Shown one piece after another: positions 31,780-42,760 of a stretch of 64,000 bases of DNA. Origin of the DNA: Clitopilus passeckerianus (taxonomy: Eukaryota > Basidiomycota > Agaricomycetes > Agaricales > Entolomataceae). The stretch's first letter is position 1. Every line of letters begins with the position of its first letter. The stretch is from contig CALYLX010000156.1 in the NCBI GenBank assembly GCA_944990035.1, forward strand, positions 310,001-374,000, read 5' to 3'. Both the position numbers and the translations under genes were made by a program. Below the pieces are notes generated by a model. That model did no database searches. It saw only the letters and a list, made by a program, of their open reading frames with translations, and was not told the origin of the DNA.

Positions 31780-32838
31780 TATTGCTTGGAAGAGGTGAAG
31801 ACCCCGCGCACCCGGTCAAAGAAGGCCCCACGACGGCCTGCAGGCTTGAGCTTCTCGTCGACTTTGACATCAACCGCGACAGGTTCCGAAAGGTCGGGCG
31901 TGTTGGGTGCAGTCGCAGCACGCTTAGGAAGTGCGAACTTGGATTTCAAAGACGCCTATATAAAAAAGTCCATTAGGAAACCGAAAGGCTAGAACGATGT
32001 AGAATTAACATACAAAATTATAAGACCTGACACGACGCTTATTCCGAGGCACCACTATGACGGCCTTGGGTACCTCAGGTGACTGTTGCACGATAAGAGG
32101 TTGGAAGTGGACGTAGTCAACTTGCTTCTTGCCCGCAGCCCCCATCTGGACAATCTTCGCTTTTAGCCCCTTGACCTCCGTCCGAAGCTCGTGGATGGAG
32201 TGCGCCATTGCGCGGTTGTCAAAAACGTTGATTATGGCCACGAGGTCCTTGTCCTGAGCTCTTTTGAGCTTGGCGAGTCTGGCTTCGAGGGAGGTGATGC
32301 CCAATGCAGACTTCGCAGAGTTTATGCCTTTGATGTAGTACTCCTGGAGAATAGTTTCGAGTCGAAGGCGACGAGCGGCGAAATAGGAGTGGAAGTGTTG
32401 CAGAAGGAGGCGGATTTGGGTACGGATGTGTTGATTTGCTCGATTGACGCAGTCAAGAGCAAGTGTATGCCCTTGGGTGGTGAGCGAGTGATACCAACGC
32501 TGGATGATATTCACGGTATCGAAGATAGGGGCGAATACCCTTAGGACCAATTCCTTGAGCCATTGGAAAAGGTGCGCCGTTTGTCCTGTTGAACTGGTTG
32601 TTGCATCCGGCTTGGGCCGTGGGTAGGTGTCGTTCGTCCAGAGAACCAGGAAAAGAGGGCATTCGACCCATAAAATAATGTATTTGGTGAGAGATGAGAG
32701 GAGATGGGTGAGATGGGTAGATATTCCGGTAAGAAAGGCTCTGAAGGATATCGAGAGCCCTTGAATGGCCACTACAAGGCCGAAGATAATAAGATAGACA
32801 GCGGAAAGAAGTTGGAAGGCAACATAAATAGGAGACAT
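31780..32838 (-). CDS. Membrane protein with short coiled coil, family subtype III, paralogue of 27908
   Basis: I chose ATG 32838 (MSPIYVAFQLLSAVYLIIFG) because it aligns with the start of the paralogue and lies 55 bases after the TATA-like box; an in-frame ATG at 32955 overlaps the promoter element. Hydrophobic segments (LIIFGLVVAIQGLSISFRAF, HLLSSLTKYIILWVECPLFL) are followed by HLFQWLKELVLRVFAPIFDT, QIRLLLQHFHSYFAARRLRL, SLEARLAKLKRAQDKDLVAI and the basic NKRRVRSYNF. A phase-0 intron (GTATGTTAAT...TATATAG) joins ASLKSKFALPKRAATAPNTP ... RRGAFFDRVRGVFTSSKQ, with TAA at 31780-31782. About 333 aa. The pair arose by duplication of a ~1.8-kb segment including promoter and 3' flank. Confidence 0.8.
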
Positions 32839-32892
32839 TGCGGCGAAGATGGTCGTGCTGAAGGATGAGGAGCCATCCCGCCACAGGGAGGG

Positions 32893-32940
32893 TTTTAACC
32901 TCTCCTGGATTCTAACTGTAACCGATTGCAGGTGTTTGGA
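32893..32940 (-). promoter_or_regulatory. Diverged copy of the shared family promoter
   Basis: Minus strand reads TCCAAACACCTGCAAT at 32940-32925, clearly related to TCAAACAAGTGCAAT but with three changes, followed by GTTAAAA at 32899-32893. It is the equivalent of 29022-29071 in the paralogue. Confidence 0.5.
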
Positions 32941-33881
32941 CCCAGGACGGATCACAATAACATCCTGGTAGGTGATATGTCTGTTAGGGAGCAGTCCATT
33001 TCGCTATTCGTCTAGCCGTTCGTTCAGTAGGCGGGTGGCCCAAAACTCGAAAGAGCCTAGCAAATCAGGGAAGGAATGAATATCAAGTCCAATTGAGAAG
33101 AATTCAAGAACATACCAGCATAGTATCTCTCACAAGGCCAAAGATGAGTGCGTGCAAATGCATGAAAAGCTTCGTTTGGATCGGTTTTCAGCAAATCTGA
33201 GGGCCTTCTCCCCACACTGTCCAGGACGACCGTTGCCATTGAAACCATTTTGACGGGTGAATTGACGGCAAATAGACGATCAGGACGTTGGCTTTAGTAC
33301 TGTTCACCTAATCTGACGATAAGCTGTCCTTGAAAAGGGCATTGTGCAATGATAGTGGGGAGATGCACACTCAAGAGTGACTTGACGGTTGAAACATTGA
33401 CGGGGAAAACTACCCAAGTTGGGATCACGAGATCAGCAAGTGGTCGCGTCACGTCGCGTCGCGTCCATTTGCGACAACCTTGGCGACAACACCACAACAA
33501 GCGTAGCACAGGGCTCTGTTTCGACTCGTGGACGTAAGTAAAGGAATTGATTCTGTCCCTCGAGCAGCCAGACCGCACATTCATGGATTTCCTTGCCAGT
33601 GTGGCATTTTCGGAGTGTGTATTGATGAGGTGCATCATAAGCTAGACGTATTTCATGCCATTAGTGATTCACCTCATTGGGAACTTCACGGGCAAGAGAT
33701 AATTATGACCCAACTAGAGAGTACATGAATGGGCTCGTATGTACTTTCAAATCAAGCTAAGAACTATGTATTTTTCTCCATTCTTACTCTTGAAGGGTAT
33801 ATACTGAAATCGAGGAAGGAAGACGGTAAAGAGCGTGACCACTTTGTCCAGCAGGACACGAGGAAATGAAAGGCTGGCTGA
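32941..33881. other. Intergenic between a coiled-coil gene and secreted protein A
   Basis: Contains a cluster of GCGTC/CGTCG words at 33444-33466. No gene seen. A minus-strand frame at 33057-33248 is not supported by motif or splice evidence. Confidence 0.4.
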
Positions 33882-34417
33882 CTAGAAGAATGACGTGCCC
33901 CAGTGGTAGAAGCCATTGTCATGGTCTACACCAGTGAAGCATTCCTTGGCGCCATAATGATATTTACTATTGCCCTTTCTCTCCTTGTAGAATTCTTCGC
34001 CGGATTTTGGGGCACCAGCATAGGCGGTGATGGCGGTGACCCCTCCATTACGCACATCGGTGGTATATTGATAGCAGAGAGAGCCCTCATTAGGTGTGAA
34101 TGAGTACTTGATGATGCCATCTGCTCCACCAATGCAGTCAAATATCATGCGCCTGTAATCGCCGATGATGTTATAACCGTAGCCGTCTGGCTTGGGTAGA
34201 TTGAGGTCGTAGAGATGCTGGGCAATTTGGTCGGTGTAAAGGCCGTCTAGAACAAGCTATAAGAAAGGGAACGCAGAGAGACGATGAAATAGAAGAAAAA
34301 CTCACTGAGTTCCATCAATCCACCTCCACAGTACTTGTTCCCTTGCTTGCAGACGGCAGCAGATGTCGAAGCTGCAAGCATGGAGACGACGGAAAGAACA
34401 GTCAGGCAGAATCGCAT
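33882..34417 (-). CDS. Small secreted protein A (158 aa)
   Basis: Two exons. Exon 1 gives a signal peptide MRFCLTVLSVVSMLAASTSA followed by AVCKQGNKYCGGGLMEL. A 59-nt intron (34247-34305) leads to NGLYTDQIAQHLYDLNLPKP, YRRMIFDCIGGADGIIKYSF, SLCYQYTTDV and YHYGAKECFTGVDHDNGFYH before TAG at 33882. Five cysteines in the mature chain. A TATATAAT box sits at 34490-34497 on the minus strand. It is closely similar to the gene at 61269 (inverted copy). It shares the CxxGxxYCG start and the FDCIGG core with secreted protein B, so A and B are one family with different C-termini. This resembles the basidiomycete small secreted proteins that start CxxGxYYCGxxL. No enzymatic motif; extracellular role unknown. 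Confidence 0.8.
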
Positions 34418-35722
34418 GGTGTGGAAGGTGGTTTGTGGTGGAGTCGTGAACAGTTAAATTCTGGAGAAGATAGGCAGGCTTCCTAGACCATTATATAGAT
34501 TTTCTTCTGAAGGGAATTCCTTTGCGTATTCTACGTGTTTCGGTAGCTAGTTTGTTGCCAGAGTAGCTTTCCGACTATCAGGGCTGTTCGGTTTCGTAGC
34601 GCCAGACCAGGTGCCAAGATAAAAGACTCGCGAGGATGTTTCGTCGAATGCTCCTATCCTGACTGGCAAGGTTGATCAACACATACGTTAAACCATTCTT
34701 TTCGCATCCTCAACTCGCTACCGGGGATGTATCACGTCCTTTTAGGCCTGAACAAAGTTACTTTGGCAATCCAGACATCAAGCGTGCTATTACATTTCAT
34801 TAGGACTCGGAGCAAAGAATCACCGGCAGCCTTGAACCGACATTTTCGCTTCAAATCCATAAGTAAACCGAAGATCGTAGTTCTCCATCCCAATGCAAAG
34901 TGTGTATTCGCGCAAGGGCCGCGATTAGAACGGAGCCTTCGAGTACAACGGGGGTTCAATAACGCCGGTTTGAAGTTTCTGCGACACTGGCTGTATCTGA
35001 GCCTGTGTTCTTTGAGGCGAGCTAGGACACCGTCGTTTAGCAGGCAGCCCTACTCAAACGTTGGCTACTTAACTATGTCAGGCTTGCTAGAGGTCTCGCT
35101 CTCCCTCCAGACCCATTCCGCTTGATGCACGAAGGTTTACAGTGCCCTTCATGATCTATATTTTCTACTATTAGGGAAGGAATGATGGTCTTGATGATGC
35201 GAAGAATTAGCCTTCGCATCATTCGTCTATGGACTGGAATGATGCCATTATGCGCCACAGCAATTTGTGAACTTTGGAACCACGAACGAGCAATGCCGTT
35301 GTAGCTGAAAAGGTGACTGAAATTGAGGCACTAGTGTTTGGGCATTCTCCGAAATGCATCAAATAAACGTCCTGATATCTCGAGAGTAGCTTTCTTTAGT
35401 CTCGATGCTATGCTCCTCGGAAAGCTTGAGTCACGAAACGAGCTAGAAGGTCATCTGGGAACAACGGATTGCGGTCTACCAAAGAGTGGAACCAATCACG
35501 AACATTCGGCTTCAATGATGCTCATGGCACAAATTAAAGCTTGCTTGACCTGACCGAGAACGGCTTGATGGCGGCTAGGGATAATTCGCCTCTTTGCCAA
35601 AAGCGAACCACCTAGCGCGTAGTGAGGAGTCCGACTATAAGTACTGCACAGTTGGATGGCCTGATAACCAGAATTCCCAACAAAGCTCAAAGCAACCTCC
35701 AACTTAGCCAAATCATCACGAA
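34418..35722. other. Divergent promoter region of secreted proteins A and B
   Basis: TATATAAT at 34490-34497 (minus, for A) and TATAAGTA at 35636-35643 (plus, for B). The region is homologous in reverse orientation to 59404-61268, for example the CTCGCTACCGG and GCCATTATGCGCCACAG stretches. No gene inside. Confidence 0.55.
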
Positions 35723-36083
35723 ATGCGTGTTTTTATCACCCTCGTCGCTATCACTACCGCACTCGCTGCATCCTCGTATGCCGCCAGTTGTCAACGCGGG
35801 TTGGTATACTGCGGATACTCCCTTGAAAAAATAGGTGAATCGATCCATGCTATTCCTATTAGTCGCTGAGGGGCTAACACGAAGCATTCTTTATTAAGGG
35901 ACATACGGCCCACAGATCAGGCAGCACCTGAACGACACGGTCTTGATCACCGACTACAAACAGACGCTATTCGACTGCATCGGTGGAAATAGTGGAATTA
36001 TCAAGCTCAAGGAGGATTGTACAAAGGATGGTGGAAAGTGCATTGCTGGTTCTTCTGAGGGGTATGATAGTTGTGGAAAGTAG
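35723..36083 (+). CDS. Small secreted cysteine-rich protein B (98 aa)
   Basis: Exon 1: MRVFITLVAITTALAASSYA (signal peptide), then ASCQRGLVYCGYSLEKI. A ~67-nt intron (GTGAATCG...TTAAG, phase 1) leads to TYGPQIRQHLNDTVLITDY, QTLFDCIGGNSGIIKLKEDC and TKDGGKCIAGSSEGYDSCGK, TAG at 36081-36083. Six cysteines in the mature peptide. Related to secreted protein A through CQRGxxYCG and FDCIGG. The copy at 59040 is nearly identical in protein sequence and has the same intron. The TATA-like box lies 87 bases upstream. Likely an apoplastic or cell-wall small secreted protein; no named domain recognised. Confidence 0.8.
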
Positions 36084-36540
36084 AGTTGTGCTGAGGCATA
36101 TTGTGTTCGTTAATTACTGCGTTCGCTGCGTCTCCGACAGTGGGGAATCTTGTTCATGTTCTACCCTACTTGTAAATTCGAAATCACGAAATTCAAACGC
36201 GTAGTGTCATTTGCAGGACTTTGAAAATGGACTGATGTCGTCAAAAGAGCCTATATGAGATGCGGATTGAAAAAAAAAAAAGCTATTCTGGTTCTGACAT
36301 AATTGACCGTTATGCAATTGATAAAAGGAACCAGGAAAGGGAGAACAAATCGAACAAATATTGTAATAAATGAATGGAGTCCGCGTCTCTATCAGGGATC
36401 AGATGAAGAAAAGATACGTAACGGCAGAGAAAAGGTAAAGTAAACAGTAAAGAATGTGAATCCAAGAAATGGAATGTATGCAAATGAACGACAGATATTA
36501 AAGAATATATAACGAAATCTAAACCAGATCCATAAAAAGA
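36084..36540. other. Convergent 3' region
   Basis: Lies between the 3' ends of secreted protein B (plus) and the coiled-coil gene (minus). It holds a run of 13 A at about 36269-36281 and AT-rich sequence; it matches 58557-59039 only partly. No gene. Confidence 0.5.
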
Positions 36541-38616
36541 CTAAGCCTTCGGCTTAAAGAACCAAGGGCGATGAGAACGACGAGAACGACTTGATGATGG
36601 AGCAGGGACAGGGGCAGGGGCGGCAGTTGGAGCTCCTTGTCCTCCGTCCTCTTTTGAGCCATGCCTACGCCGACGCCTAGGCCTTGATTTCTTCTGCGGC
36701 AGGAGAGAGGCAGTATCGATATCATGGGCCGTAACATCAACGGCACCCAGCGTGAGCGACGAGGGTAATTCATGAGGGACAGGCACCAGATGAGGCGACT
36801 CGGACGACGAGGGCGGACATCCAATGGGAAACACACTTGGTTGAACGACGGGCCTGGGCGTCTCGTAGATGGGGACGGATTTGACCTCGGGAGGGGAGGC
36901 TTGGGGTAGAGGGAGGACGAGCGCGCAACGACTGGTGCACACATGGCGGCCATTTGCAGAAGATTCTCCCTTAACCGCTGTCGGAACCACAAGCGGGGTA
37001 TTGTGGTCCTTAACGGTAGAAGAATCATCCTCAGTCGCGGTCTTCGAGTCCTCCTTCATCTCCCTAGTATCCTCTAATGGCTTGGCTTCGACGATGAGGG
37101 ATCCATCGCTATTGTCGTTCAGGAGGGTGTTCTCGGCTTCGTCCGAAACTACCATCTCCTCGTGTTCATCGGCCTTTCGGACCGCCAAGTCTGCGCCACC
37201 CATCTTAACATCTCGGCAAAGACCATCCCGAGCGGCGAAGTAGTTCTTGAGCTTGTCCAAAGACTCTAGGGGATCGTCGTCCTCGGCCCCATCAGCGTCG
37301 TTCGCCTCTCCTTCTGGCGCAATATCTTCATCAATTCGGCTAGTACCTGAGCCGTTGGAGCGAAGCTCGTCGACTTCCTGGCGGAGCTTCTTGTTCTCGG
37401 TACCTAGAGCGACGTTTTTTTCAGAGGTGATGGTGAGTTGGCCCTGGGCGTGGTGGAGTTCCTCTTGAACAGCTGCCTTGTCCTGCTTGGAGGTTTCAAG
37501 TCCCAAAACGCTGTCGTTCGCCGATGACTTTGCTTCCTCAAGCTTGAGGTGGAGATCCTCCTTCTCGTGCGCATGTTCCTCCTTGACCTTCTCCAGAGCA
37601 GCTCTCTCCGCCATCCGACTATCCCTCTCCTTCTTCAAAACCAACAAATCAACCACTCTAGCCACCTTGGCTTCCTCAAATTCCGTGCCCAACGAGCTAA
37701 CCTGAGCGCGGAGAGTAGTAACCTCGGACTCGGCTGCAAGTCTCTTCGTATGCTCATGTTCCTTTGAAGCCTCAGCCTCGATGACTTGGGCGGTAAGGTC
37801 ATCTGCAGTCTTCTTGGCCGACTGCAGGTCCTCGCCTAGCTGCTGATTCTCAGCTTTGGTCACCTCGACTTCCTCGTTTGATCGTGCGAGTTCCCCCTTC
37901 AGCGACGCCTTTTCCTCCTTCAGGCTCCTGTTCTCGTCCTGCAGTTTGGCCATCTTTCCTTTAACCATCTCTAGCTCACGACCCTTGGTCGCCTGCCCAC
38001 GCAGTATGTCCTTCAGAGTAGCGATCCTCGCCTTCTGCATCTTTACCACACGCCTGACGCCAGCCACCCTGATGCAACTCCTCGCCCTTTCGGTCTTTAG
38101 CGCCCTATTTTCCTCCTTGGTGACATCCAACACCTCGCGTAGCTGCCCAATTGTGCCTTCCCGTTCGCCGCACGCAGAACAAGGACGGGATCTGGTTCTA
38201 TCCTTCGCGGTGAAATGAGAAGCGAGTACCGAGTCGGCGGCTAGCCACGTTGACAAATAGATCTGAGCGACGAAGATAAAGAAGGCGAGCATCGAGTTGA
38301 GGACCCTTGAACATCGCTGGAGGGTTCTACGGATGTTCTTGAAGAGGTGGTTGACGATGAGGGCGCGATGCTCCGGGCTTCTGAGGCGGTAGTAGGTGGA
38401 ATAGGCGGTGTCGAAGTCTGACTTGAGGATCGTGATGATGACGATGAAGACCGGCCATAATGAACAAAGTGAGAGACCATTGATGAGGGGATGGCGCAAA
38501 GCGCGTTTGGTGAAGACTAGATGATCGTCTATGATATGGATGGCCGATGCCAGAGGCCCGAAGATGAGGAGAAGAAGAATCATGGTTACTTGGAAGACGG
38601 GGTGGTGGTTGAACAT
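36541..38616 (-). CDS. Large membrane-anchored coiled-coil protein, family subtype I (691 aa)
   Basis: Uninterrupted frame. ATG 38616 (MFNHHPVFQVTMILLLLIFG) is chosen over 38664 because it aligns with the starts at 56457 and 63623 and leaves a normal distance to CATAAAA. Hydrophobic segments: residues ~10-30, WPVFIVIITIL, and MLAFFIFVAQIYLSTWLAAD. A Cys-containing hinge (SRPCSACGEREG) leads into a coiled coil of ~300 residues, then TENKKLRQEVDELRSNG, an acidic segment, DPLESLDKLKNYFAARDG, a long acidic/Thr linker, a Pro-rich stretch, and a basic tail RPRRRRRHG ... RSRRSHRPWFFKPKA. It is the intact reference for the damaged copy at 56457. The membrane anchor plus long coil suggests a tether or scaffold; no catalytic motif is seen. 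Confidence 0.83.
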   Translation of the reverse strand: MFNHHPVFQVTMILLLLIFGPLASAIHIIDDHLVFTKRALRHPLINGLSLCSLWPVFIVIITILKSDFDTAYSTYYRLRSPEHRALIVNHLFKNIRRTLQRCSRVLNSMLAFFIFVAQIYLSTWLAADSVLASHFTAKDRTRSRPCSACGEREGTIGQLREVLDVTKEENRALKTERARSCIRVAGVRRVVKMQKARIATLKDILRGQATKGRELEMVKGKMAKLQDENRSLKEEKASLKGELARSNEEVEVTKAENQQLGEDLQSAKKTADDLTAQVIEAEASKEHEHTKRLAAESEVTTLRAQVSSLGTEFEEAKVARVVDLLVLKKERDSRMAERAALEKVKEEHAHEKEDLHLKLEEAKSSANDSVLGLETSKQDKAAVQEELHHAQGQLTITSEKNVALGTENKKLRQEVDELRSNGSGTSRIDEDIAPEGEANDADGAEDDDPLESLDKLKNYFAARDGLCRDVKMGGADLAVRKADEHEEMVVSDEAENTLLNDNSDGSLIVEAKPLEDTREMKEDSKTATEDDSSTVKDHNTPLVVPTAVKGESSANGRHVCTSRCALVLPLPQASPPEVKSVPIYETPRPVVQPSVFPIGCPPSSSESPHLVPVPHELPSSLTLGAVDVTAHDIDTASLLPQKKSRPRRRRRHGSKEDGGQGAPTAAPAPVPAPSSSRSRRSHRPWFFKPKA

Positions 38617-38678
38617 CTTTGGATCGTTGCGGTGGGAAGACAACGAGTGGGAGACTGTATTCACCCCAGCAGGTCAGC

Positions 38679-38711
38679 TTTTATGGTCGTCCTCCCATTG
38701 CACTTGTTTGA
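38679..38711 (-). promoter_or_regulatory. Shared family promoter (TCAAACAAGTGCAAT + CATAAAA)
   Basis: Exact consensus on the minus strand at 38711-38697. After GGGAGGACGAC comes CATAAAA at 38685-38679. The whole ~33-base block is base-identical to the one at 56362-56394 and 63528-63560. Confidence 0.8.
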
Positions 38712-40290
38712 CGCCAGTCCATGTTGAAATGCCAGCCTCAAAGTACTTGAATAGGAAGTTCCCGTTCAAGTCACGATATCTCGATGGGAAGAGGGTAAAT
38801 TTGAGGGGATGAAGTGGCATCCTGGCGAAGTCAATGATTTCATGCGCTACAGGCACAAATATAGTCAGTATCTGAGTTCAGCACCGAGATTGTGTGAAAA
38901 CTACCTTCAGCATCCATAATATCCGATCTTCTTTGAATGTTAGAAACGGCAACTGGCAGAGTAGCCGTTCTTGCTTCTGTAGAACCAGTACAATTTGAGA
39001 TTCAGGGTCTTCAAAGATAAGCCCAGACTTCCGAAGAATGGTGCAGGCACTTCGAGTGGCCCTCGAGGCTTCAATTGCCTCAAGTTTTCGTTCAATGGTG
39101 GCCCAGGTCTACGCCTTTGGCGAGTCATTCGGTAGAGGCGAACGTAGAAAGTTCTTCTAACGCATTCCATGGTTTCCCTAGTAAAGTACGGTCCATTTCT
39201 TGGACGACGCTTGAAGCTTGATATTCTGCCAGTGTGCGCATGGGGGGAATCACAAACTCTTTCAATGCTCTTCGCTTGTGGTCGTCGGCTCTCGGAACAC
39301 TGCCACAAGACTGATGCGCGATCAACCGAGTTTAAGGTCCGCAACAGAAGCCAAACCATTGCCAGGCTCCAAAAGACATGCAAGATTCAACCGCCACGTC
39401 TATCGCAGTGGAGCTTTTGGCTCTTCTGCAAGCGTTCAACTATGTTACTGTCACCATTGGAAGATAAAACTATGAGAACTTCTTTGTCTTGCCGAAGCTG
39501 TCCATCGCGATAATGTTGATCAGCTGCTTCGATTTCTCGTTTTCGTGCCAATGGCACTACTAGCTGCTGTCCGCAAACCTGTACTCGCTATGAATGCCTG
39601 CAGCCCAGCACCGCAGGCTCCGAGCAAGGAAACAGATTACCTGATCTTACATGAAACTGGCTGGGAGGAGCTCAACAATACATACCTCTTTATGAGGCAC
39701 TGAGTAACCCGAGTTTCTCGAGATCCCGTCAGTAGAACCTCAATCAGAGGGGTGTAACATCTGCTGTCGGCTCTTGGGGAGTGAGGTCTGGACTATGGCG
39801 ATATTATCGATAGTACGCGTCTATAAAACGCAGGCTGTGGCGTCGCAGTCAATTCACCGCCCCATCACGAATAAATATTCTTGGCAATGCTCAGCGTTCA
39901 TAAAGGTTGTCAAACATCTGGAGGGCTACACCAGGTCGTCACTTGACATTGAGTACTTGGGATGGAGTGTCAAGTGACCTTTATACATTGTCTTCCGACG
40001 TTTCCGTAGTTACAAAATTATTTTTGTTCTGGCTGTCGAGTTGCTGTCCAAGCGCTAGTAATAATAAAAAACTTCCGTTTCATATACACCTTCTACCCAA
40101 GTTGCCAACCCGATAACAATGACTCGAATATGCATTTATACGCCTCCGAATTGACCACAAAGTTCGACTCACCCAAGTCACTCCACAAGAGTCCAAAGCA
40201 GTCATAGCTGCTGAGTCAGCAGCTATCACGCCCTTGGCCTGCTTCTGCGCCATCGTTAACACCGGAACCTGTGCATTCCATCCTTCACCC
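38712..40290. other. Intergenic, 1.6 kb
   Basis: A minus-strand stretch at 39125-39300 is protein-like (ALKEFVIPPMRTLAEYQASS, LGKPWNALEEL) and could be the relic of a leucine-rich F-box-type gene, but I cannot extend it. The last ~300 bases are the promoter of the PIN gene. Nothing else seen. Confidence 0.35.
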
Positions 40291-41889
40291 ATGTCCGCTG
40301 CAGAGAAGAAGGTAAGTTTCATCGAGCTCACCGTCTGGGACGACGCTGACAACATTTTTGATTAACGCAGGGCCTCGCTCCAGGTGCAATGAACCCCAAC
40401 AAGCTTGCGATGTCCAAGGCGCTTGGTGCAGCTTTCTTGAACCATCAAGTCGAGCAGCTTGAGAAGTCGGTCTCTGGGACCGTTGCAACTGCGGGAAATA
40501 GTCAAGTAAACTGGAGGAACAGAAGGCAGTCTCCCGCTCAGTCTCATGGTGGCGCTGCCACGGCTGGCAAGAGGCCTCCGATGGCTCCTGGAATCAAAGT
40601 TGCAAACAGGAAACCAGAGGAGTCGCAGGCGGCTCGAAAGGCTGCTCGAGCGCAGCAAACTAGGGAAGCCCATGCTGGCGTCAAACAAGATGCCAGCCAA
40701 ACTGCTACAAGGCGCTCGGTTGATGAAGAGAAGACGGAGAAGAAGTCGAGGAAGGACAAGGACGCTGATGTTGTAGTGGTTGATGCCAGCGTGTTGATTC
40801 ATGCTCTATACCAGCTTAAGAAGTGGTGTAGGGACGGCAGGGAGGAGATTGTTATAGTTCCACTTGAAGGTATTTTATTTTTTCGCCCCTATCAACGGAA
40901 CCGCACTTTACTGATTCTTGACCACACTAGCTCTGAACACGCTTGATCTGCTGAAGAAGGGCTCCAATAGCTTGGCCCAGCGTGCTCGTGGTGCTTCTCG
41001 CCTACTTGAAGCTCAAGTTGGCACCAACCCTCGCATCTGTGTTCAGCAGGACGACGCCTACGTGCCCTGGGACAAGATTCAATTCAACGACGACCCCATC
41101 GCAACCGGGGCCGATGTCGCCTTGCTGGGCACCAGCCCTTCCAATAAACCGGGAGGCCAGATGCTGAACGCCATGTCCCCTGAATGGGTCCGCCGCACTA
41201 TTTGCTGTGCCAACTGGGAAGTCCAGAACGCTGCTACGACCACCCTTGTTCAATCAGCCACACTTTCCTCCTCACCTCCCCCTAAACCCTCCGCCCTTGA
41301 CTCCGAAGCTAAGCCTTCCGGCGTTGCATCCGCATCCGTCATCTTTGCGGTTGTTCGCCCATCTGACCCGTCCGACACTCGCCCACCAGGCCACATTTCC
41401 AAACCTTCCGATTCCTCGGCCGACGGTCCCACAGGCCACCTCGAACCTGTCGTCCCACTCCCAGCTCCCAGCGTCCCTCCGCAAAACAAGTTCGAACCCC
41501 GCGCTTCTGGAACCTTGGTCGCCCAGTGGGCTAAGAAGGCTGGAATTAAGGTACTGGAGTTGGATCCTACGACTCCTGGGAAAGGCGATGCTGGGAATGA
41601 AGATGGTCCTAACAACACTGGCAACGCGAGGCAGAGACATATTTCTCCTCGTCCGCCTAATGGTCAAGGTCCAGGCGGGAGGGCGAGGCGGGTTTCTGGA
41701 GCCGCCGGCCCGGACGGTATGGGGCACCTGCATGGTGGTCATCCGTTTGGACATAAGAAAGGCCATAGCGGAGGTGCGGAAGGCGGGTTGGTGGAACGAC
41801 CTCCTGCTGTCAGGACTATGATGGAGAGGGTTGCTCAGCCTAAGACGGTCGTGAGGGTTCTTGCAAGAGGCGAGAAACTCGATCCGTAA
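40291..41889 (+). CDS. PIN-domain-like protein
   Basis: Three exons. Exon 1 is tiny (40291-40311, MSAAEKK), followed by a 59-nt intron (GTAAGT...ACGCAG). Exon 2 starts GLAPGAMNPNKLAMSKALGA and has a basic, low-complexity region, then DADVVVVDASVLIHALYQLK with the first PIN acidic residue. Intron 2 splits IVPLE|ALNTLDLLKKGSNSLAQR, giving the second conserved acidic position. The third block (RASRLLEAQVG-like) precedes a long Pro/Ser-rich tail ending RVLARGEKLDP. PIN domains are metal-dependent single-strand RNases used in RNA decay and rRNA processing. The layout recalls fungal Nmd4/Swt1-type proteins, but I cannot assign it more closely. About 500 aa. Confidence 0.78.
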
Positions 41890-42760
41890 ATCTGGAGTTG
41901 GCCGTCCAACAGCCCAAGACGATAACGATAAATGTTTGTGTGGAGGTTCGATGATGCTTCTGGGATTGATTGTGGTGGTTTATTCTAGTTCAAGGTAAAA
42001 TTCCTCCTCCCTCATAACCAATGGAGAATAAAACTGATATTTTTTTTGGCGATTGGAATAGAAAGAAATCCACAATGCTACAACAACTACCGTCATTACA
42101 TTTCTAGGAAGCTATTCCTTCGCAACACAGCAGACTATCGTCTTCTTTAGTAGTCTTTCTTCTTCGCTACGCTAGCGCCGACAAGTCATCACGATCACGA
42201 GACGCTTCACTGTGTCCATCGCTTCCTGTCCTGCTCAGTCGGGATCACCTCGTCGACCATTGCTTTTCTCCAACGCGGCGCATCAACGTCAAGCTTAGGT
42301 CCTCTATAGGTTGGATATGATTTTCATCAGGCCTCGAATACTTCCATATGCTCCGGAAACTTTAGCCATGGTACTGTCCCTACCCACCCATATACCTGTT
42401 TACCTTTGGATACTATTGCTTGCTTGCTTCCCCACCTATTCCACCTCCCCCCCTCTATCCTTCTTATACTCTCTCTCTCATCTCGTACTCTGAATATGTT
42501 TCCTACTCCTTTGGTTATGAACCTTCCTCGAATATGTCAATGAAATAGCACCATGTAGTTTCCTTCTCCTCTTTGAACTTGTACAAATCTTATGCCTTGC
42601 ATTCTACCATCCTTGACGTTCATCGAGATATGTTATTTCAGAATTTTACGAGAACAACAATACGGCTCCATGCCGGAATTTACAAATACGATTACATAGG
42701 TGAGGTGTTCAGTACATCGGAATTAGTTAAAGGCGACACTAAAAGAAATGGTAAAATAGG
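41890..42760. other. Convergent 3' region, no gene recognised
   Basis: Lies between two convergent genes. Mostly AT-rich or pyrimidine-rich; the plus frame at 42311-42493 is hydrophobic and Pro/Leu/Ser-rich but unsupported. Confidence 0.4.

Larger units (their letters stand above)
33882..38770. repeat. Left arm of an inverted segmental duplication
   Basis: Gene order here is secreted A (-), secreted B (+), coiled-coil subtype I (-), shared promoter. The mirror image occurs at 56330-61784. Similarity includes the intergenic DNA between A and B and the sequence upstream of the promoter (ACTTCCTATTCAAG-like). Arms are about 17.5 kb apart. Confidence 0.75.

Noticed and set aside
33444..33466. 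GCGTC/ACGCGT clusters (also near 13017 and 29550) as MluI cell-cycle boxes
   Set aside because: Short, CpG-rich words with no consistent position relative to starts.
33882..36083. Secreted proteins A and B as killer-toxin-like proteins
   Set aside because: Small, cysteine-containing and secreted, but the cysteine pattern does not match a killer-toxin family I can name; left as small secreted proteins.
39125..39325. Minus-strand frame resembling the leucine-rich part of an F-box protein
   Set aside because: Too short, no F-box and no flanking exons; kept only as a comment on the intergenic stretch.
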